64,000 nt of DNA, taken from the NCBI RefSeq assembly GCF_900112365.1, contig NZ_FOLQ01000001.1, positions 372,001 through 436,000 on the forward strand. Direction: 5' to 3'. This document shows, in pieces, positions 47,142 to 54,902 of the stretch. A model generated the notes under the pieces. That model did not search any database. It was given only the letters and a program-made list of their open reading frames with translations, and was not told the origin of the DNA. Each line of letters opens with the position of its first letter. Positions within the stretch are counted from its first letter, which is position 1. The DNA is from Spirosoma endophyticum (GTDB taxonomy: Bacteria; Bacteroidota; Bacteroidia; Cytophagales; Spirosomataceae). The position numbers were made by a program, and so were the translations under genes.

Positions 47142-47645
47142 ATGTCAGTCATTGAACTCGAAACTTACATTGAGGCTCCGGTAGCGGTGTGTTATACGTT
47201 GGCCCTGAGCGTTGATCTGCACAAGATTTCAACGAGCCGAACAGGCGAGCACATTGTTGGTGGCGTGAAGCAGGGCGTTATGAAGCTGGGTGAAACCGTT
47301 ACGTGGAAAGCGAAACATTTCGGCATCTGGCAAACCTTAACGTCAAAAATTACCGAGGCTAGTGCGCCTTACTATTTCTGCGATGAAATGCTCAAAGGTG
47401 CATTCAAATCAATGCGTCATGAACACTATTTTGAGCCTCAGGTTGATAACGATAAGTTAACGCTGATGCGTGATATCTTTCAATTTACGTCTCCCTTGGG
47501 ACTACTGGGCGTATGGGTTAATAAGCTGTTCTTGAAAGCTTACATGACGCGTTTTCTTATGGAACGAAATCAAACCATCAAGCAATTTGCGGAATCAGAC
47601 CGCTGGAGAGACGTACTAGCGGATGATTTCAGTTCGATACGTTAG
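47142..47645 (+). CDS. SRPBCC-family protein
   Basis: The 167-residue protein has the START/SRPBCC pattern seen in cell-division-inhibitor-like cyclase/dehydrase proteins: IELETYIEAPVAVCYTLALSVDLHKIS at the N-terminus, then ETVTWKAKHFGIWQTLTSKI, FKSMRHEHYFEPQ and LMRDIFQFTSPLGLLG, ending in a long helix with MTRFLMERNQTIKQFAES. Such proteins bind a hydrophobic ligand in a deep pocket. The start is 6 bases after the GH63-like gene's stop, so translation is probably coupled. The functional link to the glycosidase is unknown. Confidence 0.88.
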   Translation: MSVIELETYIEAPVAVCYTLALSVDLHKISTSRTGEHIVGGVKQGVMKLGETVTWKAKHFGIWQTLTSKITEASAPYYFCDEMLKGAFKSMRHEHYFEPQVDNDKLTLMRDIFQFTSPLGLLGVWVNKLFLKAYMTRFLMERNQTIKQFAESDRWRDVLADDFSSIR

Positions 47646-47665
47646 AAAGTCATTTTCTACATAAT

Positions 47666-47701
47666 AAGAAATCCCCGTCAGATCGCTGACGGGGATTTCT
47701 T
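47666..47701. terminator. Bidirectional intrinsic terminator
   Basis: The perfect 16-bp stem pairs 47666-47681 with 47686-47701 (core AATCCCCGTCAG) around a 4-base loop, with AT-rich flanks on both sides. It lies between the stops of convergent genes and is well placed to serve both. Confidence 0.85.
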
Positions 47702-47756
47702 GTGATCGATATCTCGGAGCTGATTTAGTCATTTCTCCTGTGTCAGAATGATAACA

Positions 47757-48908
47757 TCAGCTCTTTGCGCCGTACTTGCGCTCATAGAACGTTTTTGACT
47801 GACCAACCCAGTTATCGCCCTCAATACGTCCGGGGAAGAATTCGATTAGTTCGTTGATCGTGTTAATGTCTTCTTTTGAGAAATTGGCGACCTGCCGGAA
47901 TGTGTAAATGCCCAAGGCATGGAGTTTACGCTCCAGAAACGGCCCTACACCAATAATATCTTTCAAATCATCGGCCTGAGCAGCCGTGGCCCGACCAATC
48001 CGGTCGAAGTTGACTTCTGAAATCCGGGACTTAATTCGGTTCAACACGATGGTTTCACGATCCTCAACAGCGGGTGGCGACTCCATCACGTTTGACTCTT
48101 CTTCTGTAGGAAACTCAAACGCAGACCCAACCAGTGACAGCTTTTCGCCGATTACAGGTGGTGACGCATCATTAATTTCGCCGGCAAGATCATCGTTGAC
48201 CAAAGGCGAAGGGGTATCATCATACGAATAGATAGGCAACAAGGGATCAGCCGAAACAAACAACTGGGGTGTTTCAACAGGTAAGGGTTCCGTCACTTCA
48301 ACGGGCTCAAAAGCTTCATCAGGAAGAGTAGGCATCGGTTTTTCAGCGACTACTGTGGCTGACGCTTCATTAATTTCAGCCGCTAGCGTATCATCAACCA
48401 GCAATTCAGGCGTATCATCATGCGAATAGATGGGCAGTAATGGATCAGCAGAAACGAACAGCTGAGGAGCTTCTATACTTGATTCTGGCTCAGATTCTTC
48501 CTGACGATACGTAACTGGCGCAGGAGTTTCCGTTGCGGATGCATCCATTATTTCAGCGGCAAGTTCATCATTGACGATTGGGGCTGGCGTATCCTCGTGC
48601 GAATAAGCGGGCAACAAGGGGTCGGCAGAAACAAACAGATGCGGTGGCTCAACGTCCTCGGCTTCGTACGGGTAGACAGGCTTGAAAGTGGCTGGTTCGG
48701 TAGTTTTTACAGCAGCCATACCGCTCACTTTTTCACTACGGCATTTATCGAGTTCGGCTTTTTTGTCGTCAATGGCTACCCGCAACGTACTGATACGGCC
48801 AGCAAGCATCAATCGGCCCAACAACCAGCCAATAAAGGCAACAAAGGCCAGCAGCAGCAGAATTTCGGCAATGGCAACCGGACGACTTAATGGATCTAAT
48901 CCAAACAT
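47757..48908 (-). CDS. Membrane-anchored helix-hairpin-helix protein with three long internal repeats
   Basis: The 383-residue protein has an N-terminal membrane helix (about residues 13-33) and a short coiled coil. An acidic, Pro-rich spacer of about 200 residues contains three copies of a 60-65-residue unit with the signature LFVSADPLLPxYSxxDTP and LAxEIxDAS. The C-terminal about 100 residues begin ETIVLNRIKSRISEVNFDRI and include a helix-hairpin-helix unit with DDLKDIIGVGPFLERKLHAL and GIYTFRQVANFSKEDI. The terminal domain closely matches that of the gene just upstream (48977). HHH units bind DNA or proteins; this one's partner is unknown. It is the third gene of an OmpA-HHH-HHH run. Confidence 0.85.
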   Translation of the reverse strand: MFGLDPLSRPVAIAEILLLLAFVAFIGWLLGRLMLAGRISTLRVAIDDKKAELDKCRSEKVSGMAAVKTTEPATFKPVYPYEAEDVEPPHLFVSADPLLPAYSHEDTPAPIVNDELAAEIMDASATETPAPVTYRQEESEPESSIEAPQLFVSADPLLPIYSHDDTPELLVDDTLAAEINEASATVVAEKPMPTLPDEAFEPVEVTEPLPVETPQLFVSADPLLPIYSYDDTPSPLVNDDLAGEINDASPPVIGEKLSLVGSAFEFPTEEESNVMESPPAVEDRETIVLNRIKSRISEVNFDRIGRATAAQADDLKDIIGVGPFLERKLHALGIYTFRQVANFSKEDINTINELIEFFPGRIEGDNWVGQSKTFYERKYGAKS

Positions 48909-48976
48909 AATAGGATATAGTTAAAGGATATTAGTTTCAGTTTCAGGCTCAACCTCGACCCTGAAACTTGAAAAAC

Positions 48977-49468
48977 TTATTTCTTTTTAGCTAACTCGGT
49001 CGCCTGGCGAACCCAGTTGTCGCGTTGAATACGGCCGGGAAAAAACTCGATGATGTCGTTTACCTGTTCAATATCGTCTTCGGTAAAATTGGCAATCTGC
49101 CGGAAAGTATAGATATCAATTGCGTGCAGTTTCCGCTCCAGAAATGGCCCGATCCCAACGATCTGTTTCAGGTCGTCGGCTTCGGCAAACGTCGCCGTTC
49201 CAATTCGCGAATAATTAACGTCGCTGGCGCGGGCACGAATTCGGTTCAGAACAATCGTTTCTTCGTCTTCTTTGTTGACGACGGCCGCCGTAGCCCGGTA
49301 GCAATCGACTACGGCTCGTTCGGTATTCAGTAACGTGCTTTCGAGCTGACGAATCGTTTGCTTGCGCGAAACGTAACCAATTATAAAGCCCAACACACCA
49401 GCCACGACCAGCATAATAATATGCTGCATTTGAGCACCGGGTAAGTTAAGAGGGTTGAGTTCAAACAT
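48977..49468 (-). CDS. Membrane-anchored helix-hairpin-helix protein, short paralogue
   Basis: The 163-residue protein has one membrane helix (IIMLVVAGVLGFIIGYVS, about residues 17-34), a short linker and a C-terminal domain very similar to that of the neighbouring long protein: EETIVLNRIRARASDVNY, then DDLKQIVGIGPFLERKLHAI and DIYTFRQIANFTEDDIE, ending FFPGRIQRDNWVRQ. It lacks the repeated acidic spacer. It lies 68 bases upstream of the long paralogue and 30 bases downstream of the OmpA gene on the same strand. The HHH domain should face the cytoplasm if the N-terminus is outside; the topology was not established. Confidence 0.85.
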   Translation of the reverse strand: MFELNPLNLPGAQMQHIIMLVVAGVLGFIIGYVSRKQTIRQLESTLLNTERAVVDCYRATAAVVNKEDEETIVLNRIRARASDVNYSRIGTATFAEADDLKQIVGIGPFLERKLHAIDIYTFRQIANFTEDDIEQVNDIIEFFPGRIQRDNWVRQATELAKKK

Positions 49469-49498
49469 GGATACTACTGGTTTATGGGTTACGGTATT

Positions 49499-50455
49499 TT
49501 ATTTGACTACCACCGTTACGCGCCGGTTGGCCTTACGTCCCGAGAGGGTTTTATTATCAGCTTTGGGTTCAGATTCACCCCTGGCAATAACCTCAATTTG
49601 GTCTGACTCAATGCCTGACTTGCGCAGTTTTGACTTCACCTCGTTCGCGCGATTTTTTGAGAGTCTCATGTTCGCATCTTCAGGACCCGAATTATCGGTA
49701 TGCCCCGTCAGGATGAGCTTTTTATTTTTGTTGGCAGCCAGGAATTTAGCGGCTTCGTCAAAGAATTTTTTCGTATCCGATGTCTTGATGTAATTAGCTT
49801 CACCAAGTGGAAAATACAAATCAATTGGCTCGAATACCGACGTATATTTCTGCCCTTCGGCCAGTTCTTTCTCCGACGTTGGCTCGTCCATCACTACCAA
49901 TCCGGAAGTAGATGAGGAACTCTCATTCGGTTCAGCCCCGCCGAAAGCAAAGTCAATGCCCCCCTTCAGCGAGTCGCCTTTTGTGGTGAACGGAAGATTC
50001 CTTTCCACACCTTTTGTGGTTATCGACGCAGCCGGAATGCCCTGTTGCCCCATATATTGCTTTATTCCTTCAGCGCGGGCAAGTCCCAGATTGTCGAATG
50101 AGCTTTTATTCGTTTCAGCTGGCGCATAGTACCCAATTACCTGAATCGTACGCTCCGGGCTATCTTTCAAATACGAGATCAATGTTTCCAGCGAACCACC
50201 CAGGGTATTCATGTTGGCGTTGGCATCCGATGTGGCAAAGCTGAAATTGCCCGGTAGTTCAAGCCGGAATTTGTTGCCATCGGCAATGGTGAACACATCG
50301 GCGCCGGGTGGCGTCGTAAATAAAGGCGCATCGGTGGATCGTATTTCCGTCGGTCGAAAATCATCGGCACACAGCTGCTTTATTTTGCAGACATGCCACC
50401 AGGTAGAGCCGACCATCCAGAGCAGGAGGAGAAAAATCCAGAGCGTTTTAGTCAT
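49499..50455 (-). CDS. OmpA-family protein with two OmpA-like domains and an N-terminal membrane anchor
   Basis: The 318-residue protein begins with a hydrophobic anchor (residues 4-20). The first OmpA-like unit (about 60-165) includes ETLISYLKDSPERTIQVIGYY and FDNLGLARAEGIKQYMGQQG but is divergent. The second (about 205-318) is canonical: FFDEAAKFLAANKNKKLILTG, HTDNSGPEDANMRLSKNRA, and GESEPKADNKTLSGRKANRR, with the Asp and Arg that bind peptidoglycan diaminopimelate. It is probably a periplasmic wall-binding protein held in the inner membrane. It is the first gene of the OmpA-HHH-HHH run, with a 30-base gap to the next gene. Confidence 0.88.
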   Translation of the reverse strand: MTKTLWIFLLLLWMVGSTWWHVCKIKQLCADDFRPTEIRSTDAPLFTTPPGADVFTIADGNKFRLELPGNFSFATSDANANMNTLGGSLETLISYLKDSPERTIQVIGYYAPAETNKSSFDNLGLARAEGIKQYMGQQGIPAASITTKGVERNLPFTTKGDSLKGGIDFAFGGAEPNESSSSTSGLVVMDEPTSEKELAEGQKYTSVFEPIDLYFPLGEANYIKTSDTKKFFDEAAKFLAANKNKKLILTGHTDNSGPEDANMRLSKNRANEVKSKLRKSGIESDQIEVIARGESEPKADNKTLSGRKANRRVTVVVK

Positions 50456-50758
50456 GAGTGTACGGAATAGTGAAGGTTGCCACTGAGCTATGTTTCAGAT
50501 TACCCATTTGAGACGGACTTGACCGAAAAGGTTGCTCAAAATTACATGCCTATATAATACATACAAGGTTACCATTGTTTTTGACTATTTACACAGCGTT
50601 TATAAAGCTACACCCTTATTTACCTATTCTGACGAATCAGGAACTTGGGCCTGTTACGTTAAGATGCTCCTGAATGTCGCTAACTTGCCATTTTTCTACA
50701 ACCTGAACAAACATATAACCAACGGTTCGTTTTCGACGACGAATCAGCCGAATTACTT
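50456..50758. other. Divergent intergenic region, no gene seen
   Basis: About 300 AT-rich bases separate the leftward OmpA gene from the rightward threonine aldolase gene. Promoters for both are expected; TAACTTG near 50680 is a weak -7 candidate only. Confidence 0.4.
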
Positions 50759-51796
50759 ATGCTTATTGATCTTCGCAGCGACACGGTTACCCAACCCACG
50801 CCCGCCATGCGCGAGGCTATGTTCTCCGCCCCACTTGGCGACGACGTATTGGGGGATGACCCCACAGTTAATGCCCTGGAAGCCAAAGCCGCTTCGCTAT
50901 TCGGGATGGAAGCGGCCCTCTTTTGTGCCTCGGGCACCATGACCAACCAACTCGCTATTCGCACCCACACGCGCCCCGGCGATGATGTCATCTGCGATTA
51001 CCTGTCGCACGTTTATCAGTACGAGGGCGGGGGCATTTCGGTCAACGCGCTGGCGTCGGTGAGTCTGGCGCATGGCGAACGGGGCAAGCTTACGCCCAGT
51101 CTCATCCGCGATTACATTTATAGCCCTACCGATTCACACAAGCCTTTGTCGAGATTGGTTGTGCTCGAAAACACTGTCAATAAAGGAGGAGGCTGCTATT
51201 ACACCGTGCCCGAAATTGCGGCTATCAAAAAAGTGTGTGATGAAAACGGGTTGATTCTTCACCTGGATGGTGCCCGTTTATTCAATGCACTGGTCGAAAC
51301 GGGTGAACCGACAGGCGCCTACGGGCAACTCTTTGACTCCATTAGCATCTGCCTATCGAAAGGGCTGGGTTGCCCGGTGGGGTCTCTCCTGCTCGGCAAA
51401 GCCGATTTTATTCGGCAGGCCCGGCGTTTTCGCAAACTGATGGGTGGCGGCTGGCGTCAGGCCGGTTTTCTGGCGGCCGCCGGGATTTATGCGCTTGACC
51501 ACCAGGTCGATCGTCTGAAACAGGATCATTCCCGCGCTCGTAAAATCGGGGCCATGCTCGAACATCTGCCTGAAGTGGAAGAAATTCTTCCTATTGATAC
51601 AAACATTGTCATTTTCAGACTTCCCGAAACCATATTGGCCGCCGATTATGTTGAAAAATTAGCGACAAAGGGCATTCGTGGCATTTCGTTCGGCAAACAC
51701 TTAGTGCGCTTCGTCACGCACCACGACTTCACCGACGAGATGGTTGTAGAAATGGAAAAAATTCTGAACCGGGATTTTTATGATTTTATTGACTAA
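50759..51796 (+). CDS. ltaE: Low-specificity L-threonine aldolase-type PLP enzyme
   Basis: The 345-residue enzyme starts [20 protein letters not shown], the hallmark of threonine aldolases, followed by [29 protein letters not shown] and [13 protein letters not shown]. The PLP lysine lies in [17 protein letters not shown], and the substrate-binding arginines are in [12 protein letters not shown]. It cleaves L-threonine or L-allo-threonine to glycine and acetaldehyde. The family length (about 340) is normal. The last 13 codons and the stop are part of a 38-bp inverted repeat with the intergenic DNA that follows. Confidence 0.93.
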   Translation: MLIDLRSDTVTQPTPAMREAMFSAPLGDDVLGDDPTVNALEAKAASLFGMEAALFCASGTMTNQLAIRTHTRPGDDVICDYLSHVYQYEGGGISVNALASVSLAHGERGKLTPSLIRDYIYSPTDSHKPLSRLVVLENTVNKGGGCYYTVPEIAAIKKVCDENGLILHLDGARLFNALVETGEPTGAYGQLFDSISICLSKGLGCPVGSLLLGKADFIRQARRFRKLMGGGWRQAGFLAAAGIYALDHQVDRLKQDHSRARKIGAMLEHLPEVEEILPIDTNIVIFRLPETILAADYVEKLATKGIRGISFGKHLVRFVTHHDFTDEMVVEMEKILNRDFYDFID

Positions 51797-51888
51797 CTAT
51801 GATTTTATTAGTAAGCTTTCTTCGAAAGCAATATCACAGCGAAAACAACAATCATAGTCAGTCAATAAAATCATAAAAATCCTGGTTC
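51766..51888. repeat. 38-bp inverted repeat spanning the aldolase stop codon
   Basis: The arms 51766-51803 and 51851-51888 are reverse complements with two mismatches. The left arm is coding sequence for the aldolase C-terminus plus the stop; the right arm is intergenic and ends 10 bases before the next ATG. The 47-base loop contains its own small hairpin (GCTTTC/GAAAGC, 51813-51827). In RNA this would be a very stable terminator-like or RNase III-type structure between the two genes. Confidence 0.85.
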
Positions 51889-51897
51889 TGACAACTT

Positions 51898-53496
51898 ATG
51901 CATATACAAACTAGAACATTACAGAAATCAGATTATCATGACCTGAAAGAGGCCATGATTGAAGTTTATAGCGGTATTGGGGGCGATTACTGGGAAAAGA
52001 GTAAAATCACCAAGTTGCTCAATATCTTCCCGGAAGGTCAGTTCTGTGTCGAAGTGGATGGACGGGTCGTGGCCTGTGCGCTGGCGATCCGGGTCAAATA
52101 CGATCAGTTTGGCGATAATCATACCTACTACCAGATTACGGGGGGCTACACCTTCAAAACCCACAACGATGAAGGCGATTACCTCTACGGCATCGAGGTG
52201 TTTGTGCATCCCGATTTCCGGGATTTGCGCCTTGGTCGGCGGCTTTACGATGCCCGGAAAGAGGTGTGTGAGCAGTTAAACCTCAAGGGAATTCTGGCCG
52301 GAGGACGCATTCCCAATTACAACAAATATTCCGACGAGCTGACACCCCGCGAATACATCGCCAAGGTTAAGCAGAAGGAGATTTATGATCCTACCCTGAC
52401 GTTCCAGCTCTCCAACGACTTTCACGTCCGTAAGGTGCTACGTGGGTATTTGCCCGGCGATTCGGAGTCGAAAGAATACGCTACGTTGCTGGAATGGATC
52501 AACATCTACTACGTGGATGAGAAAGACAAAAAATCCCATACGGACTCTATTATCCGGCTGGGCGTCATTCAGTGGCAGATGCGGCTATTCAAAAACCTGA
52601 ATGCGTTTTTGGAACAGGTCGAATTTTTCGTTAACGCCGTCAGTGACTACCGGGCTGATTTCATGGTCCTGCCCGAGTTTTTCAATACGCCCCTGATGGC
52701 CGATTTCAATGATCTGCCCGAGCCAGTCGCCATTCGAAAACTGGCTGATTTCACGGTGCCCGTGCGTGAAAAACTGTGCGAGTTAGCCATTTCCTACAAC
52801 GTAAATATTGTGGGAGGCAGCATGCCGCTCGTCGACGACGATGGAAAGCTTTATAACGTGGCGTATCTCTGCCGACGCGATGGCTCCTACGAAGAATACC
52901 GGAAGATTCACATCACACCGAATGAAGTGAAGCATTACGGTATGGTTGGCGGCAACGAGATTCGGGCATTCGATACGGATTGCGGTAAAATCGGGATGTT
53001 AATTTGCTACGATGTCGAATTTCCCGAACTGGGGCGGATTCTGGCGCAACAGGGCATGCAGATTCTGTTCGTCCCCTTCCTGACCGATACGCAAAATGGG
53101 TATTCACGGGTGCGGCACTGTGCGCAGGCGCGGGCCATCGAGAATGAATGCTACGTTGCCATTTCGGGCTGTGTCGGCAACTTGCCGAGGGTGCAGAATA
53201 TGGACATCAACTACGCTCAATCGGCGGTGTTCACACCTTCTGACTTCCAGTTTCCAACCAACGCGGTAAAAGCCGAAGCCACGACCAACACCGAAATGGT
53301 TCTGATCGCCGACGTCGATTTGAGTTTATTGAAAGAATTGCACGAACACGGTTCGGTGCAAGTTCTGAAGGACCGCCGGACGGATTTATACGACGTAACA
53401 CTGAAAAAGGCAGCCAAAAAAGCACTCAAACAAAAGAAAGCGTCGGCCGATAACGATCCTGAAGAGGTGGCTCCCCTGATCGTGGTTGCGGAGTAA
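51898..53496 (+). CDS. GNAT acetyltransferase fused to a carbon-nitrogen hydrolase (nitrilase superfamily)
   Basis: The 532-residue protein has an N-terminal GNAT domain (about residues 1-150; EVFVHPDFRDLRLGRRLYDA is the acetyl-CoA loop). A linker is followed by a nitrilase-fold domain (about 215-500). The Glu-Lys-Cys triad is visible in FMVLPEFFNTP (Glu), YRKIHITPNE (Lys) and GMLICYDVEFPEL (Cys). The tail is Lys/Ala-rich. This fusion is known in many bacteria but its reaction is undefined; an amide of an acetylated amino compound is one possibility. It begins 10 bases after the long inverted repeat following the aldolase gene. Confidence 0.93.
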   Translation: MHIQTRTLQKSDYHDLKEAMIEVYSGIGGDYWEKSKITKLLNIFPEGQFCVEVDGRVVACALAIRVKYDQFGDNHTYYQITGGYTFKTHNDEGDYLYGIEVFVHPDFRDLRLGRRLYDARKEVCEQLNLKGILAGGRIPNYNKYSDELTPREYIAKVKQKEIYDPTLTFQLSNDFHVRKVLRGYLPGDSESKEYATLLEWINIYYVDEKDKKSHTDSIIRLGVIQWQMRLFKNLNAFLEQVEFFVNAVSDYRADFMVLPEFFNTPLMADFNDLPEPVAIRKLADFTVPVREKLCELAISYNVNIVGGSMPLVDDDGKLYNVAYLCRRDGSYEEYRKIHITPNEVKHYGMVGGNEIRAFDTDCGKIGMLICYDVEFPELGRILAQQGMQILFVPFLTDTQNGYSRVRHCAQARAIENECYVAISGCVGNLPRVQNMDINYAQSAVFTPSDFQFPTNAVKAEATTNTEMVLIADVDLSLLKELHEHGSVQVLKDRRTDLYDVTLKKAAKKALKQKKASADNDPEEVAPLIVVAE

Positions 53497-53513
53497 AACA
53501 TAGTTTAATGACA

Positions 53514-53554
53514 ACAGAAGACGCTCACAGTTTACATATTTGAGCGTCTTCTGT
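53514..53554 (+). terminator. Intrinsic terminator after the GNAT-nitrilase gene
   Basis: The perfect 14-bp stem pairs 53514-53527 with 53541-53554 (core GAAGACGCTCA) with a 13-base loop, followed by CTTTTA. It is 18 bases past the stop codon. Confidence 0.8.
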
Positions 53555-53695
53555 CTTTTAAGCGCTTATGCATTTAGAAAATAGCTGGCGCAACTCTCAA
53601 ACGCAGATAACATTACTGTCGGGCTACCATTTTATAGGTACCCGTCCTGAAATCTTTACTTTTTTGGGTACCCAGGAATCTTTTTTGTTATTAAT

Positions 53696-53716
53696 CTGTA
53701 ACTATAAATATTACAG
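53696..53716. promoter_or_regulatory. Probable Rrf2 operator (CTGTAA-N9-TTACAG) at its own start
   Basis: A perfect 6+6 dyad, CTGTAA at 53696-53701 and TTACAG at 53711-53716 with 9 bases between, ends two bases before the ATG of the Rrf2-type regulator. The same dyad recurs upstream of the next gene at 54142-54162, which suggests binding by this regulator and autoregulation. A protein bound here would block transcription or initiation. Confidence 0.68.
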
Positions 53717-53718
53717 TA

Positions 53719-54126
53719 ATGAACGGACGATTTGCTATATCGATGCACATTTTAACGCTGCTGGCCAAAGCCAACGGGGAATGGCTTACGTCTGACTTTA
53801 TTGCGGGTAGTATTAATATCAACCCGGTACTGGTACGTAAAGAAATTAGCAACCTCCGAAACAACGGACTGGTTATCAGTCGTGAAGGTAAGAATGGGGG
53901 AAGTTTACTCGCGAAACCGGCCCAACAAATTCGGGTATCGGATGTGTTTCTGGCGACGCGGCAGGGTGCTTTTCTGGGAACGGCTCGTAATACACCAAAC
54001 CCCGATTGCCCCGTTGGCAAGCAGATCAATCAGCAACTCGATAATCTGTATGAAGAAGCTGAAAACGCGCTCATTCAGAAGTTGGGCGACAGTACGCTGG
54101 ACGATTTCAGCCAACGGTTCGACTAA
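53719..54126 (+). CDS. Rrf2-family transcriptional regulator (YwnA-like)
   Basis: The 135-residue protein fits the Rrf2 winged-helix family: FAISMHILTLLAKANGEWLTS, then SINPVLVRKEISNLRNNGLV, REGKNGGSLLAKPAQQIRVSDV, and a C-terminal dimer helix. It has only one cysteine in the usual cluster region, so it is not an iron-sulphur IscR-type member; it resembles B. subtilis YwnA, a Cys-poor regulator next to ywnB. A dyad operator lies directly before its start and is repeated before the oxidoreductase gene 66 bases downstream. It is probably an autoregulated repressor of an electrophile or oxidative-stress response. Confidence 0.9.
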   Translation: MNGRFAISMHILTLLAKANGEWLTSDFIAGSININPVLVRKEISNLRNNGLVISREGKNGGSLLAKPAQQIRVSDVFLATRQGAFLGTARNTPNPDCPVGKQINQQLDNLYEEAENALIQKLGDSTLDDFSQRFD

Positions 54127-54141
54127 TTTTTTTGCCCAAAA

Positions 54142-54162
54142 CTGTAACAAATTTTATTACAA
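54142..54162. promoter_or_regulatory. Second Rrf2-type operator (CTGTAA-N9-TTACAA)
   Basis: CTGTAA at 54142-54147 and TTACAA at 54157-54162 repeat the dyad found at 53696-53716 with the same 9-base spacing and one base changed in the right arm. It lies 30 bases before the ATG of the NAD(P)-binding protein gene. Confidence 0.66.
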
Positions 54163-54192
54163 TAAATTATTTTCAATTAACTAAGTACACGT

Positions 54193-54837
54193 ATGAAACT
54201 GGCCATTATTGGAGCCTCAGGGTTTGTTGGAGCACCCCTCCTCGAAGAAGCATTACAACGCGGCCATACCGTTACGGCCATCGTTCGCCATCCCGAAAAA
54301 ATAACGAATACCGATCCAAACCTCGTCGTGATGGAAGGCGACGCTCAAGATGCCGACACAGTAGCGCAACTCGTAGCGGGTCATGATGCTGTTTTGAGCG
54401 CTTATAACGCCGGCTGGACAAACCCGAATCTGTATGATGATTTCCTGGAAGGTTCAAAAGCCATTGAAAAAGGGACGCAACAGGCTGGTGTTAAGCGGTT
54501 GCTGGTCGTTGGTGGCGCGGGCAGTCTGGAAGCAGCCCCCGGTGTTCAACTAGTAGATACGCCCCAGTTCCCGGCCGAGTGGAAAGCGGGCGCTACGTCG
54601 GCGCGTGACTACCTCAATCTTCTCCGTCAGAACACGACCCTGGACTGGACGTTCCTAAGCCCGGCAATCATGCTGGTTCCCGGGGAACGAACCGGTACGT
54701 TCCGGATTGGCACCGAACAACCCGTCTTCAACGAAAAAGGCGAGTCTACCATCTCGGTAGCTGACCTGGCCGTGGCGATCCTGAACGAAATCGAACAGCC
54801 GCAGTTTATTCAAAAGCGGTTTACAGCGGGGTATTAA
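54193..54837 (+). CDS. NAD(P)-binding oxidoreductase-like protein (YwnB-like)
   Basis: The 214-residue protein is an atypical short-chain dehydrogenase/NmrA-like protein with the nucleotide-binding start MKLAIIGASGFVGAPLLEEA and GHTVTAIVRHPEK. GDAQDADTVAQLVAGHDAVLSAY, LLVVGGAGSLEAAPG and TFLSPAIMLVPGERTG follow. It lacks the catalytic YxxxK of classical SDRs. Relatives such as B. subtilis YwnB and NADPH-quinone-reductase-like proteins are sensors or reductases. The gene is adjacent to and probably controlled by the Rrf2 regulator, as in the ywnA-ywnB pair. Confidence 0.9.
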   Translation: MKLAIIGASGFVGAPLLEEALQRGHTVTAIVRHPEKITNTDPNLVVMEGDAQDADTVAQLVAGHDAVLSAYNAGWTNPNLYDDFLEGSKAIEKGTQQAGVKRLLVVGGAGSLEAAPGVQLVDTPQFPAEWKAGATSARDYLNLLRQNTTLDWTFLSPAIMLVPGERTGTFRIGTEQPVFNEKGESTISVADLAVAILNEIEQPQFIQKRFTAGY

Positions 54838-54853
54838 GTAGTGTTGTAACCGT

Positions 54854-54895
54854 ACCAGGACTGCCTGTACTTTTGAAAGTACGGGCAGTCCTGGT
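54854..54895. terminator. Inverted repeat between convergent genes
   Basis: The 20-base arms at 54854-54873 and 54876-54895 (core CAGGACTGCC/GGCAGTCCTG) match except for one G/A change that remains a G-U pair in RNA on one strand; the loop is short. It lies 17 bases past the oxidoreductase stop and 8 bases before the stop of the convergent alcohol dehydrogenase gene. It lacks a T-run. Confidence 0.7.
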
Positions 54896-54902
54896 CTACG
54901 CA

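Noticed and set aside
51813..51827. Small hairpin in the loop of the 38-bp repeat considered as a separate terminator
   Set aside because: It has a six-base stem only and no T-run, and is better treated as part of the larger structure.
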